A DNA stretch of 25,772 nucleotides from Bacillota bacterium (lineage in GTDB: Bacteria > Bacillota > Bacilli > Alicyclobacillales > SLC66). Below, piece after piece: positions 21,673-25,772 of this stretch. Made by a program: the position numbers and the translations under genes. The notes under the pieces are model-generated. The model searched no databases. It worked only from the letters and a program-made list of their open reading frames with translations, and had not been told where the DNA came from. Where the stretch lies: assembly GCA_021821185.1 (NCBI GenBank), contig JAKACU010000018.1:1-25772 (forward strand), read 5' to 3'. The first letter of the stretch is position 1. Every line of letters starts with the position of its first letter.

Positions 21673-23115
21673 GTGGAAAAGCAGTCATGCATCTTAGGTA
21701 TCGACATAGGAACGACTTCGGTCAAAGCTGTTGCATTTGAAGAAAGTGGACGGATACTGGCACATTCCTCGATGAAACTAACACTCATTTCTCTTGAAGA
21801 AACAGCAGGTGAGCAAGATCCGCATGAAGTCTATGAGAAATTAGTCGATGTCATGTTGGATGTGTTGAGGGCGATTCGCGATCAAAACTATTACGTGCAA
21901 TTGGTTGCCTGTAGTGCAGCTATGCATAGTATTATGCCGATATCAGCTGATAATCAGCCTTTGGGATATGCCATGACATGGTTGGATGGTCGCGCCTTCC
22001 ACGAAGCCAATCAACTATGGGAAAAGGAAATCGGTCGAGAACTGTACAGGCGTACTGGTACGCCAATCCATGCGATGTCCCCCATGGTCAAGTTAGCTTG
22101 GATGCAACGGAATAATTCTGACCTATTTCACGCCACAAGTAAATTCGTATCATTGAAAGAATGGGTTTGGTACCAATGGTTCGGCGTTTGGGAAGTGGAC
22201 GAATCTTTGGCAAGTGCATCGGGTTTATTTAATATTGCAAATCGTCAATGGGATGAAGATGCATTACGTTTTTTACAAATACAAGTCGATCAACTCTCAA
22301 ACGTCGTTTCAACATCATGTGTGCGCCAAGGGTGCATGGATGTTCGATTGCTTGCAGAGGGAATTGACCGCACCACCCGGTTTCATATCGGCGCCTCGGA
22401 CGGGGTGTTAGCTAGTCTTGGTGTTGGGGCTGTCGAAAATGGAATTATGGCCTTGACGATGGGCACGAGTATCGCAGTTCGAATGGTAAGCGACGAGATT
22501 CAAACACATGAGGAGATACGGTCATTTTGTTACATCCTTGATAATAAGCGATACATCATCGGAGCCCCCAGCAATAGTGGCGGCATCTTGTTGGGATGGG
22601 TGTTCCAAAATTTCATGAAGGAACAATCTTCAATTGAAGAGGCTATACGCGCGGCGGAGACAATCGATGTCGAAAATTTATATTGTTTACCATATATCAG
22701 CGGAGAACGAGCACCTTTGTGGAATTCTGAGGCGAAAGCGTCGTTTATTGGCCTTTCTTATCAACATACGAGTTTGCATATGATGAGATCGGCAATTGAA
22801 GGTGTGTTATTGAATGCCTATTGGATTTCAGCAGAACTTTTTGCTCAAGTGGGGAAACCTAAACTTTTGATTGCTTCCGGTAAGCTGTTTAAAATAGGTT
22901 GGGTTCGCCAGCTATTGGCAGACATTTTTGATATCCCTGTGCAAACAGATTCTGTCATGGATGCCGCTATTCAGGGGGCTGTTTATCTAGCAACATCAAT
23001 AAGTTTTCCTTTGCAACATGAAGAGGTAATTTACCCTCAAATGCATAACAAATATGCATTAAAATTTCGTGAGTTTCGTCGGTTGGCGTTGCTGCTAATG
23101 GTTCAACCGAGTTGA
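21673..23115 (+). CDS. FGGY-family carbohydrate kinase, gluconokinase-like
   Basis: 480 residues. ILGIDIGTTSVKAVAFEESG (phosphate 1) opens the protein, followed by EQDPHEVYEKL, SAAMHSIMPI, MTWLDGRAFHEA, GASDGVLASLGVGAVENG, MTMGTS-type IMALTMGTSIAVRM and PYISGERAPLWN. These match gluconokinases of the Bacillus GntK type more than xylulo- or glycerol kinases. It would make 6-phosphogluconate or a related acid phosphate. GTG at 21673 is 8 bp after GGAGG; the frame extending to 21628 would start inside the hairpin. The C-terminus overlaps the convergent regulator gene by 21 bp and its last residues (REFRRLALLLMVQPS) are not family-like. Confidence 0.85.
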   Translation: MEKQSCILGIDIGTTSVKAVAFEESGRILAHSSMKLTLISLEETAGEQDPHEVYEKLVDVMLDVLRAIRDQNYYVQLVACSAAMHSIMPISADNQPLGYAMTWLDGRAFHEANQLWEKEIGRELYRRTGTPIHAMSPMVKLAWMQRNNSDLFHATSKFVSLKEWVWYQWFGVWEVDESLASASGLFNIANRQWDEDALRFLQIQVDQLSNVVSTSCVRQGCMDVRLLAEGIDRTTRFHIGASDGVLASLGVGAVENGIMALTMGTSIAVRMVSDEIQTHEEIRSFCYILDNKRYIIGAPSNSGGILLGWVFQNFMKEQSSIEEAIRAAETIDVENLYCLPYISGERAPLWNSEAKASFIGLSYQHTSLHMMRSAIEGVLLNAYWISAELFAQVGKPKLLIASGKLFKIGWVRQLLADIFDIPVQTDSVMDAAIQGAVYLATSISFPLQHEEVIYPQMHNKYALKFREFRRLALLLMVQPS

Positions 23116-24114
23116 TCCTCGTGCTGTGATGATTGAGGGTATGGTGGTGATCTGCAATTTTTGTGAAGATTTATCTTGTTCCAAGGCTTGTAACACAGCT
23201 TGTCCACTGAGTACGCCAATTTCTGAGGTGGGTTGACGTACACAAGTTAAAGGTGGTGTTATAAGGCATGCCCAATCAGGATCGTCAAAAGTTGCTAAAC
23301 CAAATTCTTCAGGAATTTTCCATCCCTCATTTCGGATGAGGGGGTACAGCGGTAGCATGATCAATCCATTTGCGGTGTAAATGGCTGTTGGGTTTTTGAT
23401 CGGAAGGTTGCGAATTTGTTTTACGGCTGCATCCAAGCTAGCCGGATTGCCTTTATTCACCCATACGACAAAACGCTCACGGTTTGCTTGCGAACAAGCT
23501 TGTTCATACCCTTCAAGGCGTGCTTGCCTGGTACTTATACCAGCAATCGGTTCTGTGAGATAGACGACATCATGATAGCCAGCACTAAATAAGTGTTTCG
23601 TAAGTTCAAATGATGCTTCCTGGTTATTAGTGACGACATTGATGGTATTAGCAATGTCGAACTGACGATCTATGATGACGACGGGTAATTCCTTGGCGAT
23701 GTCTTTAATAAGATCGTTGTTGTCACCATTGGTTTGAATAATAATTCCTTCAACCTGTTGGGCAATTAGGGACTCAAGTAAGCTCCGTTCCCTCGCCTTA
23801 TTACCGCCAGAATCAGAAACAACGAGACGATAATCAGCCGTTGTCAAAAGAGTCGATAGACTGCGAATGATCGATACGCAGAAGGGATAACCAAGATCAA
23901 CTACGACAATAGCGATTGTTTTTGTGATGTTCCCCTTAAGCCCCTGTGCCAGTACGTTTGGTTTATAATTCAACTCCGAAATGACCTGTGCAATTCGTTC
24001 CTTGGTGGTGTCGCTCATCGATTCATAACGACCATGCAAAAAGCGCGAAATCGTTGAGATCGATACGTTGGATGCTCTGGCAACGTCTTGAATAGTAATT
24101 CGTTTTTGCCGCAT
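23095..24114 (-). CDS. LacI-family transcriptional regulator, KdgR-like
   Basis: 339 residues. The LacI helix-turn-helix and hinge are clear: ITIQDVARASNVSISTISRF, LHGRYESMSDTTKERI, LNYKPNVLAQGL (residues 6-60). The periplasmic-binding-protein-like core follows (IAIVVVDLGYPFCVSIIRSL, VEGIIIQTNGDN, PVVIIDRQFD, FGLATFDDPDWACLITPPLT). Sequence style resembles Bacillus KdgR, which controls 2-keto-3-deoxygluconate genes. Convergent with the kinase, overlapping its 3' end by 21 bp. It probably represses the transporter-kinase operon through the palindrome at 20222-20262, with a sugar acid or its phosphate as inducer. A GGGGGG ribosome site precedes the ATG. Confidence 0.9.
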   Translation of the reverse strand: MRQKRITIQDVARASNVSISTISRFLHGRYESMSDTTKERIAQVISELNYKPNVLAQGLKGNITKTIAIVVVDLGYPFCVSIIRSLSTLLTTADYRLVVSDSGGNKARERSLLESLIAQQVEGIIIQTNGDNNDLIKDIAKELPVVIIDRQFDIANTINVVTNNQEASFELTKHLFSAGYHDVVYLTEPIAGISTRQARLEGYEQACSQANRERFVVWVNKGNPASLDAAVKQIRNLPIKNPTAIYTANGLIMLPLYPLIRNEGWKIPEEFGLATFDDPDWACLITPPLTCVRQPTSEIGVLSGQAVLQALEQDKSSQKLQITTIPSIITARGSTRLNH

Positions 24115-24132
24115 AGTAAACCCCCCTTATCG

Positions 24133-24153
24133 GACGGGCTTATAAGCACCGTC
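24133..24153. repeat. Near-perfect palindrome in the lacI-type gene leader
   Basis: GCTTATAAGC (24138-24147) is a perfect 10-bp palindrome enclosed by GACGG (24133-24137) and CCGTC (24149-24153), with one unpaired A. It lies 19 bp upstream of the regulator start, where an autoregulatory operator or a leader hairpin could act. It does not resemble the AACGTT-containing palindrome at 20222, so a different factor may bind. Confidence 0.4.
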
Positions 24154-24261
24154 TCAGGTTACTTCATGAATAAACAATATGGCTATAGTATACCATTTTA
24201 GGGGTTTTCAGTGACATCCAGCCGTTATTACATGCATACCATTGGATTTAGTATAAAGTGG

Positions 24262-24352
24262 TGGACACAAAAGGAAGGACTGATACACTAATAGTGAAAG
24301 GTAGTGTCCAGTACATGGGAACGAAATAAACAAGGTATTCTGATGAATTCAA
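24262..24352 (+). mobile_element. IS3-family left-end scrap with start of orfA
   Basis: TGGACAC (24262-24268) and GTGTCCA (24304-24310) precede an ATG at 24315 whose frame reads MGTK, stop (TAA), TRYSDEFKA. This is the typical beginning of an IS3-family OrfA (basic residues, then Y-S-x-E-F-K). The match ends where the minus-strand glpF-like sequence begins near 24353. It differs from the end sequence of the element at 1-1052, so it is a second, unrelated remnant. Only about 90 bp survive. Confidence 0.4.
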
Positions 24353-24601
24353 GGCGATGTCGGTTCTATCGTAAAATGGTTTGTAAGCTAGAACGACCAA
24401 GAGTTGTCTTATAATTGCTCCAATTATTTGAGCGCTGATTGAGCCTATCATAAGAGCTGGAAGCATGACGCCAAATCCATAACCGACGGCAATGATCGTC
24501 AGGCTGCTACGGGATCCTTTTGTTCCTTTCAATTCGACATTGGCAACAGCGCCATTATCGAATATGATTAGTAGTGCTGTGCCAATTAACTCACTGATCA
24601 A
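24353..24601 (-). pseudogene. Glycerol uptake facilitator (MIP/aquaporin family) with internal deletion
   Basis: Minus-strand reading from 24601 gives LISELIGTALLIIFDNGAVA, NVELKGTKG and IIAVGYGFGVMLPALMIGSI, matching the first two helices of GlpF. It then passes directly from GSIS to AQIIGAIIRQLLVVLAYKPF and YDRTDI. The normal GAHLNPAVT block with the first NPA pore motif and about 25 further residues is missing. After D-I the sequence becomes IS-derived and the second half of the channel is absent. An open frame continues on both sides (24248-24817) but only this part is homologous. Not functional. Confidence 0.65.
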
Positions 24602-24628
24602 CCGTACAGTTAGTACTCCATTTTTGAT

Positions 24629-24658
24629 TTGACTACAGTGTTTTTGAAGACGTATCAT
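24629..24658 (+). promoter_or_regulatory. Candidate promoter of the SCIFF precursor gene
   Basis: TTGACT (24629-24634) and TATCAT (24653-24658) are spaced 18 bp, 30 bp upstream of the precursor ATG. A clear GAGGTGAGG ribosome site lies at 24673-24681. Confidence 0.45.
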
Positions 24659-24688
24659 ATAACAAAATAGTAGAGGTGAGGTAAAATT

Positions 24689-24868
24689 ATGAAGCATATT
24701 CATGTGGTGTCCAAACACACAATTCAAGTGAAACAATGGGAAAACTGTGTGTCGTGTGCAGTTTCTTGCCAATCTGCTTGTAAAACGTCGGCCACTGTGG
24801 GTAGCTCTCTTTGTCAAGATCGTGGATCTGGAGAAAGCAAGGTTCGTAAGCCTGTTTCAGTGAGGTAG
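24689..24868 (+). CDS. SCIFF-type ranthipeptide precursor with five cysteines
   Basis: The 59-residue peptide begins MKHIHVVSKHTIQVKQWENC and has the core VSCAVSCQSACKTSATVG then SSLC. SCIFF (six cysteines in forty-five residues) peptides share MKHI at the start and a C-x2-C-x3-C-x3-C-K-T-S-C-T-V-G core. Cysteines 20, 23, 27, 31 and 42 are present, but the one expected at 35 is Ala. The Cys31 and Thr36 pair, equivalent to the characterised Cys-to-Thr thioether of CteA, is kept. The tail QDRGSGESKVRKPVSVR is about 14 residues longer than usual. Too short for standard gene callers, but it has a good ribosome site and a maturase 2 bp downstream. Confidence 0.85.
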   Translation: MKHIHVVSKHTIQVKQWENCVSCAVSCQSACKTSATVGSSLCQDRGSGESKVRKPVSVR

Positions 24869-24870
24869 AG

Positions 24871-25744
24871 ATGATGCGGCATGCAGTTCATGCATTTACT
24901 TACTAAGGGGTTCACATTGTATATGACGGATTATCACAAACTCTGCTAACCGTAGATGATGTCGCTTATGAGGTAGTGCAGCGCTTTGCTTTACGGCATC
25001 CATCGGACATCATTGTCGAATTAGCCCAACAATTCGAATTAGATGATGTGCTTGGTGCCTATGAAGAAATTGTGTCTTTAGTTACAGAAGGCGCACTTTT
25101 TTGTGACGAGGGGCAAGTAATGGGTGTCGGAGACACGGTTTCACCTCCACTTTGGCTTAGTGGCATTTGTCTTCATGTAGCACATGATTGCAACATGCGT
25201 TGTTCTTATTGTTTTGCCGGTTCAGGTCTCTATGGTGGGAAGCCGGCCCTGATGCAACTGGAGACGGCAAGAGCAAGCCTTGACTATTTATTTACCCATG
25301 CTGGTCAGTCAGCTCATGTGTATGTTGACTTTTTCGGCGGTGAGCCCACGCTAAATCTGTCGGTAGTAAAGGATGCAATCTGTTACGGTAACCAACTGGC
25401 CAAAGAATCAGGTCGATCCGTGACTTTTAGTATGACCACCAATGGATTAGACCTTGATAAAGAAACAATGAATTATTTGAATGAGCAGGAAGTTAACGTG
25501 ATTATCAGTATGGATGGTCGTCCGCAGGTTCATGATGCTATGCGTTCAAACCGACAAGGACAGGGAACCTATGAGGCTGTCTGTAAAAACGCAAGTGAGC
25601 TATACAAATCCCGATATTCTACGATGGCCAATCGCTACGGTGACGGCGTATACACATACGTAGGGGCTGATGATTGATCAATATACACTATACGAGCAAG
25701 GATTTATGGCATTAAATGTCGAATTCATATGCATGGGTTTTTAA
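24871..25744 (+). pseudogene. SCIFF maturase (radical SAM, SPASM-type), broken by stop and frameshift
   Basis: From ATG 24871 the frame reads MMRHAVHAFTY, then TAA (24904-24906), then in the same frame GVHIVYDGLSQTLLTVDDVA and on through YEVVQRFAL. This is the RiPP-recognition-like N-terminus of the maturase with one codon turned to stop. The radical-SAM motif CNMRCSYC (C-x3-C-x2-C) is intact, followed by VDFFGGEPTLN, FSMTTNGLDLD and ISMDGRPQVHDAMR. After GDGVYTYVGADD a stop (25675-25677) occurs. Homology resumes in a different frame at 25679 (LYEQGFMALNVE), ending at TAA 25742. About half of the normal 450 residues, with the auxiliary cluster cysteines, are missing. Initiation downstream of the stop (GTG 24976) would lack the recognition domain. 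Confidence 0.8.
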
Positions 25745-25772
25745 GGAGTAGCTGGTTAAATCCTTGCACATG

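Noticed and set aside
24248..24817. A 189-codon minus-strand membrane protein
   Set aside because: Only 24353-24601 is homologous (to GlpF) and it carries an internal deletion; the start would lie antisense to the SCIFF precursor gene.
24904..24906. Recoding of the maturase TAA (read-through or frameshifting)
   Set aside because: No slippery run or structural signal is evident and the gene carries a second lesion downstream, so decay is simpler.
1..25772. CRISPR arrays, tRNA or rRNA genes
   Set aside because: No regularly spaced direct repeats, tRNA cloverleaf with TTCGA-type T arm, or rRNA-like sequence was noticed on either strand.

Overview
The window looks like a chromosomal stretch of a moderately low-GC Gram-positive bacterium (Bacillota). 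Grounds: strong AGGAGG-type ribosome binding sites, frequent TTG/GTG starts, tightly overlapping operon genes, an Opp-type transporter, a KdgR-like LacI regulator and a remnant SCIFF ranthipeptide locus. A Bacilli lineage such as the Alicyclobacillaceae would fit, but this is an impression; no rRNA or other marker gene is present.

Bases 1-6150 are a graveyard of mobile and accessory DNA. An IS3-family element with a classic A-run frameshift site runs in from the left edge and truncates an Rpn-type nuclease gene. Then come the 3' end of a large serine recombinase (minus strand, one internal stop), an apparently intact Phd/VapC-type toxin-antitoxin pair with a palindromic operator, an IS256-family transposase with internal deletions, a YdjM-like membrane protein gene that looks intact, a frameshifted and truncated phage/plasmid-type gene joined to an antisense RelE-toxin fragment, a TnpB scrap and a frameshifted metallophosphoesterase.

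Bases 6245-20163 hold one tightly packed 14-gene plus-strand operon that ends in a strong intrinsic terminator. Order: TIM-barrel sugar isomerase, Gfo/Idh/MocA dehydrogenase 1, solute-binding protein, two permeases and two ATPases of a peptide/opine-type ABC importer, NanE, ROK kinase, dehydrogenases 2 and 3, RpiR/MurR-type regulator, divergent dehydrogenase 4, NagB. NanE, a ROK kinase and NagB outline a ManNAc to GlcNAc-6-P to fructose-6-P route (NagA is not in the window). Four different dehydrogenases plus an isomerase imply that the imported compound is first released or remodelled by redox chemistry. No sialate lyase or glycosidase is visible, so the substrate is probably an unusual amino-sugar conjugate. 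This is the best candidate here for an undescribed pathway.

Bases 20194-24114 are a second sugar-acid module: an anion:cation-symporter-family MFS transporter and an FGGY (gluconokinase-like) kinase, with a convergent LacI-family regulator. The transporter promoter carries a perfect palindrome with 19-bp arms across its -10 and start region, the obvious operator.

Bases 24240-25772 are again decayed: an IS3-type left-end scrap, an internally deleted glycerol-facilitator gene (minus strand), then a SCIFF-type ranthipeptide precursor with five rather than six cysteines, followed after 2 bp by its radical-SAM maturase, which is broken by an in-frame TAA at codon 12 and by a later frameshift. No tRNA, rRNA or CRISPR array was seen.
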